This document shows, piece after piece, positions 1-10,101 of a stretch of DNA of 64,000 nt (position 1 is the first letter of the stretch; the number at the start of each line of letters is the position of its first letter). Position numbers and translations under genes: made by a program. Source of the stretch: Mycolicibacterium confluentis (GTDB lineage: Bacteria > Actinomycetota > Actinomycetes > Mycobacteriales > Mycobacteriaceae); NCBI RefSeq assembly GCF_010729895.1, contig NZ_AP022612.1:3410001-3474000 (forward strand), read 5' to 3'. The notes under the pieces were generated by a model. It was not told the origin of the DNA and made no database searches. It saw only the letters and a program-made list of their open reading frames with translations.

Positions 1-173
1 ACCGGCGGCAACGCCGTCGCGACGGGGGCTTCTGTGCTCATCGACGACTCCTCAACTTCTCTGGTGGTCTCCACCCAATACAGACACAGGTGAGGGCCGA
101 AAATCATCGCCAACTTGCCGCCAGGTAGATTCCCGTCACAAAGGATGCCCTAACACGAAGGCAGGTCACCTGC

Positions 174-953
174 ATGAGCGGTCAACTGCAAGACGCGGCC
201 GGGTTGCGGATCCTGGTGGTCGGCGCGTCGTCCGGAATCGGCCACGCCGTCGCCACGAGCGCGGCCGAACGCGGCGCCAAGGTCGCGGTCGCGGCGCGCC
301 GGATGGAACTGTTGACTCAACTGGCGAAGTCGATCGACGGCACGGCCTTCGAACTCGACGTCGAGGACCTCAAAGCCATCGAACGGGTGGTCGGCGAGGC
401 GGCGAGCGCTCTGGGTGGCCTGGACGCGGTGGTGTTCACCAGCACCGTGGTGCCGTTCGCCTACATCGAAGACACCGACGTCGCCACCTGGCTGCATGCC
501 TTCGCGGTCAACACGATCGGCGCCAACAACGTGCTGCGCGCCGCGCTGCCGCACCTGTCGGAGAACGGCGTCGCGCTGATCACCTCCAGTCGTGATGTCG
601 GCCGTCCCCGCGCCGGCGTCGCGGCCTACGACGCCAGCAAGGCCGCACTCGACGAGATCCTGCACTCGTGGCGCAGTGAGCATCCCGAACTGTCGGTCAT
701 CCGCGTCGGCATGGGACCCACCGAGGACACCGAGATCCTCCGAGGGGCGGACCGCGACCTGCTCGAAGAGCTGTTCAAGTCGTGGGTCGAGCATGGTCAG
801 CTGCCCGCGCAGATGTCCGCACTGCGCGACGTCGCCGAAACCCTGGTCTCGCTGGTGACCACCGCGTACGCCAATCCGAGCGTGGTGCCGGAGATCGTGC
901 AGTTGGCACCGCGCATCCGGCCACGCACGAAGAATGCCGCCGACCAGCAGTGA
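174..953 (+). CDS. SDR family NAD(P)-dependent oxidoreductase
   Basis: Classical short-chain dehydrogenase of 259 residues, a normal length for the family. The dinucleotide-binding glycine motif GASSGIG lies at residues 17-23, the active-site serine region LITSS near 135-139 and the catalytic Tyr152/Lys156 pair in YDASK. These residues support NAD(P)-dependent oxidation or reduction of a hydroxyl/keto substrate, but the substrate cannot be read from sequence. The ATG at 174 is preceded by a GAAGG-like ribosome site about 11 bases upstream. A long reading frame on the opposite strand is an antisense shadow. The gene stands alone; the next gene is a separate secreted protein. Confidence 0.9.
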   Translation: MSGQLQDAAGLRILVVGASSGIGHAVATSAAERGAKVAVAARRMELLTQLAKSIDGTAFELDVEDLKAIERVVGEAASALGGLDAVVFTSTVVPFAYIEDTDVATWLHAFAVNTIGANNVLRAALPHLSENGVALITSSRDVGRPRAGVAAYDASKAALDEILHSWRSEHPELSVIRVGMGPTEDTEILRGADRDLLEELFKSWVEHGQLPAQMSALRDVAETLVSLVTTAYANPSVVPEIVQLAPRIRPRTKNAADQQ

Positions 954-1061
954 CCACACCGGTCACTGTGTCGCATGTGGCAGATTACGATTCCTGTGAA
1001 TTCGCTGCGCAAAACTGACGCGGCCGACTACCGTTCTGCTTTCGACCAGAGAGGGTTCTCC

Positions 1062-1400
1062 ATGACCAAGCACGTTGCAGGGATCTCCACGCTCAGCGCG
1101 GTGCTGGCGGCAGGCGCGCTGATGTTCGCCGGCCCGGCCTCCGCCGCTGACGAAGAGGGCACCGTGGAGATGCCGGACGTGCGGGGCATGAGCCTTGCCG
1201 CGGCTTATGCCGAGGTCGCGGGCCTGGACGAGAGCGTCCGGATCCCCACCGGCACCCTGGACATGAACGGCTTGGCCCGCCAGCAGTTGAGCCCCGCGAA
1301 CTGGACCGTGTGCGCCACCGCGCCGCGCGCCGGTAAGGCGTTCGTGCCTCAGGAGGGCGTGCTGTTCGGCGTGGTGCGCCGCGGCCTCGAGTCCTGCTGA
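1062..1400 (+). CDS. Small secreted protein with a PASTA-like segment
   Basis: A 112-residue exported protein. The first about 30 residues form a signal peptide (Lys, hydrophobic stretch, cleavage expected after GPASAA). The mature part opens with MPDVRGMSLAAAYAEV, which resembles the start of a PASTA domain, followed by a short region with Cys near the middle and at the C-terminus that could form a disulphide. I chose the ATG at 1062 over an upstream frame start because AGAGAGGG sits 7-14 bases before it and the signal peptide begins there. Function is unknown; PASTA-type folds in mycobacteria often bind cell-wall fragments, but that is inference. Confidence 0.75.
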   Translation: MTKHVAGISTLSAVLAAGALMFAGPASAADEEGTVEMPDVRGMSLAAAYAEVAGLDESVRIPTGTLDMNGLARQQLSPANWTVCATAPRAGKAFVPQEGVLFGVVRRGLESC

Positions 1401-1416
1401 GTTCGTCTCACCCCTC

Positions 1417-3783
<2,367 letters not shown>

Positions 3784-3801
3784 GCAGTTTCGTCCTCTCG
3801 G

Positions 3802-4212
3802 TCAGGCGGCCTGTCGGATGCGGATCATGGTCCCGGCGGGATCGCGGACGGCGCAGTCCCGCACGCCGTAGGGCTGGTCGGTGGGTTCCTGCACGATCTC
3901 GGCGTCACCGGCGACCAATCGATCGAACACCGCGTCGAGGTCCTTGGCGGCCAGGACCACCATGGCGAAGGTGCCCTTGGCCATCATTTCGGCGATGACG
4001 CTGCGCTCCTCGTCGGAGGTGCTCGGATCGACGACGGGCGGTGCCAGGACGATCGCCGTGTCCGGCTGATCAGGCGGGCCGACCGTGATCCATCGCATGG
4101 CGCCGCCGCCGACATCGAGACGGACCTCAAACCCCAGAAGATCGCGGTAGAAGGCCAGCGATGCGTCCGGATCCTCGTGCGGAAGGAAGGTGTTGAAGAT
4201 GCTGATGTCCAT
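3802..4212 (-). CDS. VOC family (glyoxalase/bleomycin-resistance fold) protein
   Basis: A 136-residue single-domain vicinal oxygen chelate protein. The fold is recognisable from the N-terminal strand MDISIFNTFLPHEDP, the helix SLAFYRDLLGFEV and the C-terminal RDPAGTMIRI strand. Such proteins bind a metal or sequester a small molecule; the ligand here is unknown. The start at 4212 lies 5 bases after the AraC-type gene's stop, so the two are probably translationally coupled. The UvrA-like gene follows at 18 bases. A drug-binding VOC protein next to a DNA-protection ABC protein under an AraC regulator is consistent with a resistance or stress operon (inference). Confidence 0.85.
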   Translation of the reverse strand: MDISIFNTFLPHEDPDASLAFYRDLLGFEVRLDVGGGAMRWITVGPPDQPDTAIVLAPPVVDPSTSDEERSVIAEMMAKGTFAMVVLAAKDLDAVFDRLVAGDAEIVQEPTDQPYGVRDCAVRDPAGTMIRIRQAA

Positions 4213-4217
4213 GACCG

Positions 4218-4664
4218 TCACGCTAGGTGCAGCGTCGGGGGCGGCGCTTCTCGATTCCTGACCGGTCTGGTGGCGTGTCTCTCGACGCATGACGGCATTC
4301 CGTCGCTCGCGCCGCCGTGCCTGCGGCGATACTCGCTGGGCGGTACACCCATCAATTCACTGAACCTGGTGCTGAACGTGCCGAGCGAGGAGCATCCGAC
4401 CGTGAAACAGACCTCGGTGACGGTCATGTCCCCCCGGCGCAGCAGGGCCGCGGCGCGTTCGATGCGGCGCGTCATCAGGTAGCTGTACGGCGATTCGCCG
4501 TAGGCGAGGCGAAACTGACGAGACAGGTGGCCGGCCGACATATTCACGCCGCGGGCCAGTGCCTCGACGTTGAGCGGCTGGGCGTACTCGCGGTCCATCC
4601 GGTCCCGCACACGCCGCAGCAGTTTGAGGTCACGCAACCGCTGTGAGTCCAACGGGGTGGGCAC
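4218..4664 (-). CDS. AraC family regulator, DNA-binding domain only
   Basis: A 148-residue protein that consists almost entirely of the double helix-turn-helix of AraC/XylS regulators: the first HTH around NVEALARGVNMSAGHLSRQF and the second around TEVCFTVGCSSLGTFSTRF, followed by FSELMGVPPSEYRRR. There is no separate ligand-binding domain, so sensing may be indirect. GTG start at 4664. It is the first gene of the operon with the VOC and UvrA-like genes and probably controls it. The roughly 20 C-terminal residues after the second HTH are low complexity. Confidence 0.88.
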   Translation of the reverse strand: MPTPLDSQRLRDLKLLRRVRDRMDREYAQPLNVEALARGVNMSAGHLSRQFRLAYGESPYSYLMTRRIERAAALLRRGDMTVTEVCFTVGCSSLGTFSTRFSELMGVPPSEYRRRHGGASDGMPSCVERHATRPVRNREAPPPTLHLA

Positions 4665-4698
4665 GCACTCGATGCTGCCACGACGGTGCGTCGACGTC

Positions 4699-4880
4699 CT
4701 ACTGCACCCACTGCACGAACTGGATGATGATGCCGTTGGGATCTTCGAACTGGCAGTAGCGTTCGCCCCACGGTTCGGTCTGAGGTTCGGTGATCACCGT
4801 CGCGCCGCCGGCACGAACAGTCTCGAAGGCGTGGTCGACGTCATCGACGACGTATGCCAGAAGCAACCCGTCACCTGCGC
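4699..4880 (-). pseudogene. 3' remnant of a second VOC family gene
   Basis: Only the last about 60 residues of a VOC protein survive, from AGDGLLLAYVVDDVD to DPNGIIIQFVQW. The C-terminal metal-site strand (GERYCQFEDPNG) is intact, but everything N-terminal is gone: upstream of about 4880 this frame becomes antisense to a TetR-type sequence. No start codon or ribosome site fits the remaining fragment. It was probably divergent from the TetR gene whose own 5' end is also missing at the same point. Confidence 0.75.
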
Positions 4881-5224
4881 TAACCCTGGCCAAATACGAA
4901 CGCGAACTGGCCGCCGTGGAACCTCTGCCCCTGCCCGACGCCGGCAAGGACGCGGCCCTGGCCCTGGTGCTCGATTTCGTCCGCTCGTGCGCCAGGTCGA
5001 TGCACCATGCCCAGCGCGAGCGCGCCCAGGAGTCACCGCAGCAGTGGTGGGAGCGCGAGGGTGCGCAGCTGGCACGCCTGGGCGTCATCGAGCGCTTTCC
5101 CCTGGCCTCGCGGATCGGCAGCGCCACCGGCGAGGCTCAGGGTGCCGCGCAGGACGCCGACGCGCACTACGCCTTCGGCCTGGAGGTGATCCTGCGGGGC
5201 ATCGCGGAGACGGCGAAGGTTTGA
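4880..5224 (+). pseudogene. 3' remnant of a TetR family regulator
   Basis: About 114 codons of a TetR-type C-terminal effector domain (LAKYERELAAVEPLPLP ... HYAFGLEVILRGI) without the N-terminal helix-turn-helix. The frame can be extended upstream to an ATG at 4790, but that extension is purely antisense to the VOC remnant and does not look like protein. The head-to-head loss of both 5' ends at one point indicates a deletion that removed the shared promoter region and the start of both genes. Confidence 0.7.
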
Positions 5225-5251
5225 GTTCATCAGTTTCTGTACCATGAGTGC

Positions 5252-5590
5252 ATGAAGACCGTGGCGCACGCTGATGCGCTCGCCCGATTCGGCCACGCAC
5301 TGTCCGACGCCACCCGCACGCGAATCCTGCTCAACCTCAATGCCGAACCGAGCTATCCCGCTGATCTGGCGGACCGGATCGGTGTGTCGCGACAGACGCT
5401 GTCCAATCACCTGGCCTGCCTGCGCGGTTGCGGCCTCGTCGTGGCGGTGCCGGAGGGCCGGCGCACCCGCTATGAACTGGCCGACAAACGCATCGGCCAC
5501 GCCCTCGACGATCTGATGGGCCTGGTGCTCGCCGTCGATCCCGACTGCCGATGCGACGGGCCCGACGGCGCCGCCTGCGGATGCGGGTGA
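5252..5590 (+). CDS. CmtR-like ArsR/SmtB metalloregulator
   Basis: A 112-residue winged-helix repressor. The recognition-helix region VSRQTLSNHLACLRGCGLVV is very close to mycobacterial CmtR, including Cys56 and Cys60, which correspond to the Cd/Pb ligands Cys57 and Cys61 of M. tuberculosis CmtR. The third ligand (Cys102 there) falls in a C-terminal tail with four cysteines here (Cys99, 101, 109, 111). The expected action is release of DNA on binding Cd(II) or Pb(II). No cation exporter is adjacent: downstream lies a convergent gene 1 base away, so it either represses itself or acts elsewhere. Confidence 0.85.
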   Translation: MKTVAHADALARFGHALSDATRTRILLNLNAEPSYPADLADRIGVSRQTLSNHLACLRGCGLVVAVPEGRRTRYELADKRIGHALDDLMGLVLAVDPDCRCDGPDGAACGCG

Positions 5591-5591
5591 G

Positions 5592-6653
5592 CTAGCGAAT
5601 CCGCTTGTAGGCCGCCACAATCGGCTCAAGCTCGGCGGGGGTCGCCCCGTGCAGAATGACCCCGTCGGCCCCGAGGTCCAACTGCCCCCGCACCGCCGCG
5701 GCACACTGCTGCGGTGTTCCCGTGGCCGCCGGTGCCAGCCACTCATCGGGAATGAGTGTCGCGATGTGCTCCAACTGCTCCACCGGCGTCGACAGACTGT
5801 CGATGGGTTTCAAGCCGCCCACATAGAAGCTCTGGACGAACGAATCCTCGCGGAAGCGCTGCAGCACCTGGGGATCCCAGCCGTTTGTGCGGACCATCAG
5901 ATCCCCGTAGGCCTGCAGGTAGGTCGCCAGCCGGCCCACGGTCTTGCGCAGCCGCAGGTCCTCCGACAGATGGTCCCCCACCGTCGCGAAGCAGGACCAC
6001 ACCTTGACGGCCTCGGGATCGCGGCCCGCCTGCTCGGCCGCCTCCTTCACGGTGCGTACGCAGCGCGCCAACGTCTCGTCGGTGAAGAACGTGTGCAGCA
6101 CCACCTGATCGAACGCCCGCCCACCCAGCGCCAGGGACTCCGGGCCGAACGCCACCAGGCCCAGCGGGATGCCCTCGGCGTAGTCACCAAGGCGCAGCAC
6201 CGGATAGCGGCCGATCGGACCGTCGTGCCCGATGACGGTCTCCCCGCGGAACAGCCTCCGCATGACGCCGGCGAAGTCCTCCATCTGTGCGGTGGTGATC
6301 GGGGACATCCCGAACGCCTCCTGCAGGGGTCGGATGCCGCGTCCGATTCCGAGGGTGAACCGTCCTTCGGTGAGCCGGTGCATGGTCAGTGCGTAGGCGG
6401 CGGTCACCACAGGGTGCCGGGTGTTGTGATTGGTTGCAGCCGTGGCGATTCCGATGCGCTCAGACACCGCGCCCGCCGCACCGGACAGGGTCGAGGCCTC
6501 CTTGGTGTTGAAGCGCTCGGAGATGAAGACGTGCCCCAAACCCATGGCCTCGCCCTGGCGGACTTCGTCGACGAGTTCGCGGGGACGGTCCGGCTGCCCA
6601 CCCAGCGTGTAGAAGCCGAGTTCGGGCATCTCGGTGGTGTTCACGTCGGTCAC
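5592..6653 (-). CDS. LLM-class F420-dependent oxidoreductase
   Basis: A 353-residue luciferase-like (TIM-barrel) protein. The N-terminus ELGFYTLGGQPDRP and the segments EAMGLGHVFISERFN and LTEGRFTLGIGRG are typical of mycobacterial F420-dependent LLM oxidoreductases; the substrate is unknown. It overlaps the upstream NTF2-like gene by the ATGA at 6650-6653, so the two are co-transcribed and translationally coupled. It faces the ArsR gene tail to tail with a 1-base gap. Confidence 0.88.
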   Translation of the reverse strand: MTDVNTTEMPELGFYTLGGQPDRPRELVDEVRQGEAMGLGHVFISERFNTKEASTLSGAAGAVSERIGIATAATNHNTRHPVVTAAYALTMHRLTEGRFTLGIGRGIRPLQEAFGMSPITTAQMEDFAGVMRRLFRGETVIGHDGPIGRYPVLRLGDYAEGIPLGLVAFGPESLALGGRAFDQVVLHTFFTDETLARCVRTVKEAAEQAGRDPEAVKVWSCFATVGDHLSEDLRLRKTVGRLATYLQAYGDLMVRTNGWDPQVLQRFREDSFVQSFYVGGLKPIDSLSTPVEQLEHIATLIPDEWLAPAATGTPQQCAAAVRGQLDLGADGVILHGATPAELEPIVAAYKRIR

Positions 6654-7051
6654 TTCGCGCCACTTTCTTCGAGTTCGGGCCAGCGGCCGTGGTCATGGAC
6701 GTTGTTCCAGACCTCGACGATGCGCCCGTCAACCACCCGGAACACCTCGATGGAGGCGATGGCGTCGGCAGCTCCCCCGGGCAACCGGATGTCGGCCTGG
6801 TAGACGATGGTGCACATCTCGCCGTCGACGATGGTGTGCAGCAGTGAGAACTCGACATGCTCGACCGAGGCCCACATCGTCCGCACCCGTTCGATGGACT
6901 GCTCTCGGCTGAGCACCTCGCGGCCGGCCGGGCTGTTGCGGATGACCTGTTCGCCGAGGAGTTCATGGCCCAACTCGAACCGGCGCTGGTTCCACAACTC
7001 CAGGTTGTAGCGCTGAACGACCTCGCGAGTGAGTGATGCGTCTGTGGACAC
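6650..7051 (-). CDS. NTF2-like / SnoaL-like domain protein
   Basis: A 133-residue cone-fold protein (VQRYNLELWNQRRFELGHEL ... VVDGRIVEVWNNVHDHGRW) of the SnoaL/NTF2 type, used by small isomerases, hydrolases and polyketide cyclases. I chose the GTG at 7051; another GTG at 7057 is possible. A much longer in-frame extension beyond 7057 is antisense to the phosphotransferase gene and was rejected. It forms a two-gene operon with the F420-type oxidoreductase and is divergent from the APH-like gene; both share the short control region with the inverted repeat at 7067-7088. Confidence 0.8.
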   Translation of the reverse strand: MSTDASLTREVVQRYNLELWNQRRFELGHELLGEQVIRNSPAGREVLSREQSIERVRTMWASVEHVEFSLLHTIVDGEMCTIVYQADIRLPGGAADAIASIEVFRVVDGRIVEVWNNVHDHGRWPELEESGAK

Positions 7052-7066
7052 GGTCACAAAACATAG

Positions 7067-7088
7067 TTGTTTGTGTGCAACCAAACAA
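7067..7088. promoter_or_regulatory. Inverted repeat, probable TetR operator
   Basis: Perfect 7-base arms TTGTTTG-N8-CAAACAA sit in the 51-base gap between two divergent operons. The size and symmetry suit a TetR-type dimer, and a TetR gene is the second gene of the rightward operon. The site lies 14 bases before the APH-like start and 15 before the NTF2-like start, where a bound repressor would block both. Confidence 0.55.
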
Positions 7089-7102
7089 GTAGCGTCTGCG
7101 TC

Positions 7103-8185
7103 ATGAGTACGACCATCCCCACCACCGCTGCAGGACTGACACCCGAATGGCTCACGACTGCCCTTCAGTCCGCGGGCACCCTCAGCCCGGACACCACCGT
7201 CCAGGCGGTGCGCGCGGAGCAGATCGCCGAAGGCGTCGGCTTCCTCTCCTACCTCTACCGGCTTCATCTCGACCTGGACGGAACCGGTCCGGCCACCCTG
7301 GTGGCCAAGCTGCCGACCGACACCGCCTACCTCCATCTGGCGCAGATGACGGGGGCCTACACCCGCGAGGTGCACTTCTACGCGAACGTCGCACCGTCGG
7401 CGCCACTGCGCACCGCGCACGCCCACGTCGCGCAGATCGCGCCGGAGTCCACGGACTTCGTGTTGGTCCTCGACGACCTCGGTGGACTGGACGCAGCCGA
7501 TCACCTCGACGGCCTGCCCATCGACCGGGTTGAGCGCGTCATCGATCAATTCGCCGAGTTCCATGCCTGGGCGTGGAATCTCGGCCCCGAAGTGACACGC
7601 GCGCAGGTGATTCCGGCCATCGACGATCCCGCCATGGCGGGGCTGTATTCGATGGGAGTGGCACTTGGGTGGGCCACCTACCGGACCCATGGCCGAGTGG
7701 CGGCGCCTACGGGCCTGGGTGAGTTCCTCGACGGATTCGCGCAGCACCTGCCGGGACTGCTGGCCGCCCTGGGCGAACCGCAGACCCTCCTCAATGGCGA
7801 CCTGCGGGCCGACAACCTGTTCTTCGACGCGGACGAGAACCCGACACTCGTCGACTTCCAGCTGGTGATGCGGGGCGCGGGCGTCTGGGACATCGCCTAC
7901 CTGGTCGGCCAGGGGATGACGCCGGTCCAGCGGGCCGGACGCGAACGAGAACTGGTGCAGCGCTATGTCGACGCCCTGACGTCCCACGGTGTGCGCAACT
8001 ACGGCTTCGACGATGCGTGGCGCCAGTTCCAGGCGGCCGTTCTGGCGCAGATCACGTTCCCGCTCACCGCGATGATGTCGTGGGACACCCTCACCGATCG
8101 CGCGCGCGAACTACTGCACGCCCTGACCGAGCGAGCCTTCGCGATCATCAGCGACACCAACGCACTCCAGACCATCGGCGACTGA
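7103..8185 (+). CDS. Aminoglycoside phosphotransferase (APH/EcKL-like) family kinase
   Basis: A 360-residue small-molecule kinase-like protein. The catalytic loop NGDLRADN has Asp233 and Asn238, and the metal-binding Asp251 lies in VDFQ; a Lys in LVAKL (Lys69) fits the ATP site. All key residues are therefore present. Family members phosphorylate small hydroxyl substrates, and many mycobacterial members sit near acyl-CoA or steroid genes; the substrate here is unknown. ATG at 7103 was chosen because upstream TTG starts fall inside the operator. The TetR gene follows after 17 bases. Confidence 0.87.
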   Translation: MSTTIPTTAAGLTPEWLTTALQSAGTLSPDTTVQAVRAEQIAEGVGFLSYLYRLHLDLDGTGPATLVAKLPTDTAYLHLAQMTGAYTREVHFYANVAPSAPLRTAHAHVAQIAPESTDFVLVLDDLGGLDAADHLDGLPIDRVERVIDQFAEFHAWAWNLGPEVTRAQVIPAIDDPAMAGLYSMGVALGWATYRTHGRVAAPTGLGEFLDGFAQHLPGLLAALGEPQTLLNGDLRADNLFFDADENPTLVDFQLVMRGAGVWDIAYLVGQGMTPVQRAGRERELVQRYVDALTSHGVRNYGFDDAWRQFQAAVLAQITFPLTAMMSWDTLTDRARELLHALTERAFAIISDTNALQTIGD

Positions 8186-8202
8186 ACCCCTATCGTGACC
8201 TC

Positions 8203-8820
8203 GTGACCGATAAGCCGCGCCGGACGCAGCAGGAGCGCGTCGACGAGTCGTCGCGACGGCTCATCGACGCCGCGATCATCCTGATCGGGCAACAGGGCTA
8301 CGCGGCGACCACCGCGCAACAGATCGGCCTGCACGCCGGCTACAGCCGGGACATGGTCCGGGTGCGGTTCGGCAGCAAGGACGCCCTGCTCGACGCGATG
8401 CTCGCGTCTCGGTACGAGAGCCGCCTCGACATTCCGGACGAGCCGGGCGATTCGGGCCTGCAGCGTGTTCTCCGTCGAATCTCCGGCCTGCGCGAGTTCG
8501 CGATCAGCGACCCCGACCTACTGCGGGCGATGCTGGTGTTGAACTTCGAGGCCGCCCAGGCTGATACCCAACTGCGGACCCGCATCCGCAACTGGATAGA
8601 CCGAGTCCGGACAGGATTCGCGGAGGCGATCCGCACCGGCCAGGCCGACGGCAGCATCACCGACAGCCTCGACGCCGGCGCGGAGTCCAGGGAGATGGTC
8701 TCGGCCACAATCGGTTTCGCCTACTGGTGGATTGTCGAACCCGGCTTCGACCTGGCCGGTGAACTGACGGAATGGTCGGAGCGAGTACAGGCGAGACTCA
8801 GTTCGACTGCGACTGTGTGA
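8203..8820 (+). CDS. TetR/AcrR family regulator
   Basis: A 205-residue repressor. The N-terminal helix-turn-helix covers roughly residues 12-65 (RLIDAAIILIGQQGYAATTAQ, then AGYSRDMVRVRFGSKDALLD), followed by an all-helical ligand domain. GTG start at 8203, 17 bases after the APH-like gene, so it is in the same operon. The inverted repeat upstream of that operon is the likely target, which would make this a local regulator of both divergent operons (inference). Its last 23 bases overlap the end of a decayed frame on the other strand. Confidence 0.88.
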   Translation: MTDKPRRTQQERVDESSRRLIDAAIILIGQQGYAATTAQQIGLHAGYSRDMVRVRFGSKDALLDAMLASRYESRLDIPDEPGDSGLQRVLRRISGLREFAISDPDLLRAMLVLNFEAAQADTQLRTRIRNWIDRVRTGFAEAIRTGQADGSITDSLDAGAESREMVSATIGFAYWWIVEPGFDLAGELTEWSERVQARLSSTATV

Positions 8821-9020
8821 CTTCGGGCCGCAGCAGCAGGTTGGGCAGCGCGTGGGCCAGCCACTGCTTGTAGCGTTCGACGTTGCCGCTCCGATCGACG
8901 CGGTACCTCGACGGCGCCACGTCGGCCGGACTGGGGCGATGATTCCGAGGCGCCACAGATGCCGCCAGCCGGTCAGTATCTGTAGCTCGCGGGCGGCGAA
9001 TCGGCGCAGACTTCGGACGT
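8798..9020 (-). pseudogene. Possible 3' remnant of an unidentified gene
   Basis: About 73 codons without a stop or a plausible start, ending in residues such as SRYRVDRSGNVERYKQWLAH and ALPNLLLRPEVTQ before a TGA at 8798-8800. The end reads like genuine protein, while the upstream part is low-complexity and then hits a stop near 9021. I do not recognise the family. It may be the tail of a gene lost by deletion, or chance coding-like sequence. Confidence 0.3.
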
Positions 9021-9274
9021 TATCTCCCCACGAGGGCGTCGACCAATTCGCTTCCGACGAACTGGACAAATTTCACACGACGGAACAAATCAGGTCGTAC
9101 GAATTGAAATAGGGACCAAAGTCGTATGGCGTACCCACTCGCCCCCGTCCAGATAATAAATTGACCACATGAGCACCGCTAGCAACAATTGCCCCAGTGT
9201 TAACTTCACCAGGCACCGGCCCGCTTGGCGGGGTACATTCTGCGGGTAAAACTGCAGTTCATCGGGGGAGAATT
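9021..9274. other. Intergenic region, richer in A+T
   Basis: No coding frame is convincing. The stretch from about 9090 to 9170 is noticeably richer in A and T than its surroundings, and the bases just before 9275 carry the GGGGGAG ribosome site of the next gene. Together with the remnant before it, this makes a 450-base stretch without an intact gene. Confidence 0.4.
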
Positions 9275-9667
9275 GTGAAATTGAGCTTCGCCATTGGCGC
9301 CGCGCTGGGTGTTGCCGCGGGCCTCACGCTCGCACCGCCCGCAAACGCCGACGTCCAACCCGGCTGTCAACACGATCGTTGGGGGTTCCTCGGCACCCAG
9401 ACACGCAGCATCTGCGATGGCCCCCAACTGCCGGACGGCAGTTGGGTCCGTTACCGCATTGTCTGGATTCCGGCCCATACGGTGCCAGTCACCACCAGCT
9501 GTGGTTCTTACAGCTGCTCCACTAGCGGCGGCTACTGGCAGGACGAACAGGTCTTCGAAAAGGTGAAGTATCCGGTTCGGCCCGAAACAGTGGTGGCCGG
9601 CGAACCAGGTTGGCTGCCGCCCACATACACAGACTCAGCCGGCTTCACACCCTTGAATTTCAATTAG
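9275..9667 (+). CDS. Secreted mycobacterial protein of unknown function
   Basis: A 130-residue exported protein. The signal peptide runs from the GTG start to LAPPANA, and the mature protein starts near DVQPGCQH. Six cysteines follow (in GCQHD, SICDGP, TSCGSYSC, among others), suggesting disulphides. The sequence CDGPQLPDGSWVRYR resembles a family of small secreted proteins common in mycobacteria and their phages, with no known role. GTG at 9275 was chosen for the GGGGGAG site 5-10 bases upstream and the immediate signal peptide. Confidence 0.75.
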   Translation: MKLSFAIGAALGVAAGLTLAPPANADVQPGCQHDRWGFLGTQTRSICDGPQLPDGSWVRYRIVWIPAHTVPVTTSCGSYSCSTSGGYWQDEQVFEKVKYPVRPETVVAGEPGWLPPTYTDSAGFTPLNFN

Positions 9668-10101
9668 CGCCGGTCACCATCCCCAACTCGCTTGACTTTA
9701 GCTTTGAACAACCACTGCCGATCATTCGCAGCGCAGTGTTTCTGCGGTGGCGAGGTCGGGTTGGGGAGAGGTCAGGATTCGGCTAGGCATCCCATGATGA
9801 TTGGGGGGAATCCAACGTTCAGCGACGTCGCGTCCAAATGCGCATGTTTCAGACTGTCAATTGGCACCGCCGGATCCAGTCCGGTCTCCTACGAAAACGG
9901 ACTGGGGCGTATCGAGTGCGCGGGTGGGCTCACTGGCGACTACTTCAATCCGGTCCGGCGGGAACACAAACAAGACGACAGCTACACCCCGCGAATGCCG
10001 GGTTTCATTCGATCCGTGCGCTTCCCAGCACCCCAGCATGCTCACGCCGCTCCCGCGACCCTCATTTTGGGCGGCGCGGCACTGGCAGATTGTCGTCCGA
10101 A
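9668..10101. other. Intergenic region without a recognisable gene
   Basis: Frames exist in several directions, but none has protein-like composition, a good ribosome site or a recognisable domain. I see no clear terminator hairpin, repeat or RNA gene here. Confidence 0.4.

Noticed and set aside
150..959. Long minus-strand frame opposite the SDR gene
   Set aside because: It is rich in Arg, Gly, His and Gln, matches no family and mirrors a clear SDR gene; a typical high-GC antisense shadow.
7058..7987. 310-codon upstream extension of the NTF2-like gene
   Set aside because: It covers the APH-like gene in antisense, and the operator and promoter lie within it; only the last 133 codons look like protein.
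8852..9112. Plus-strand frame after the TetR gene
   Set aside because: No ribosome site, no recognisable motif, and it runs opposite the protein-like remnant on the minus strand.
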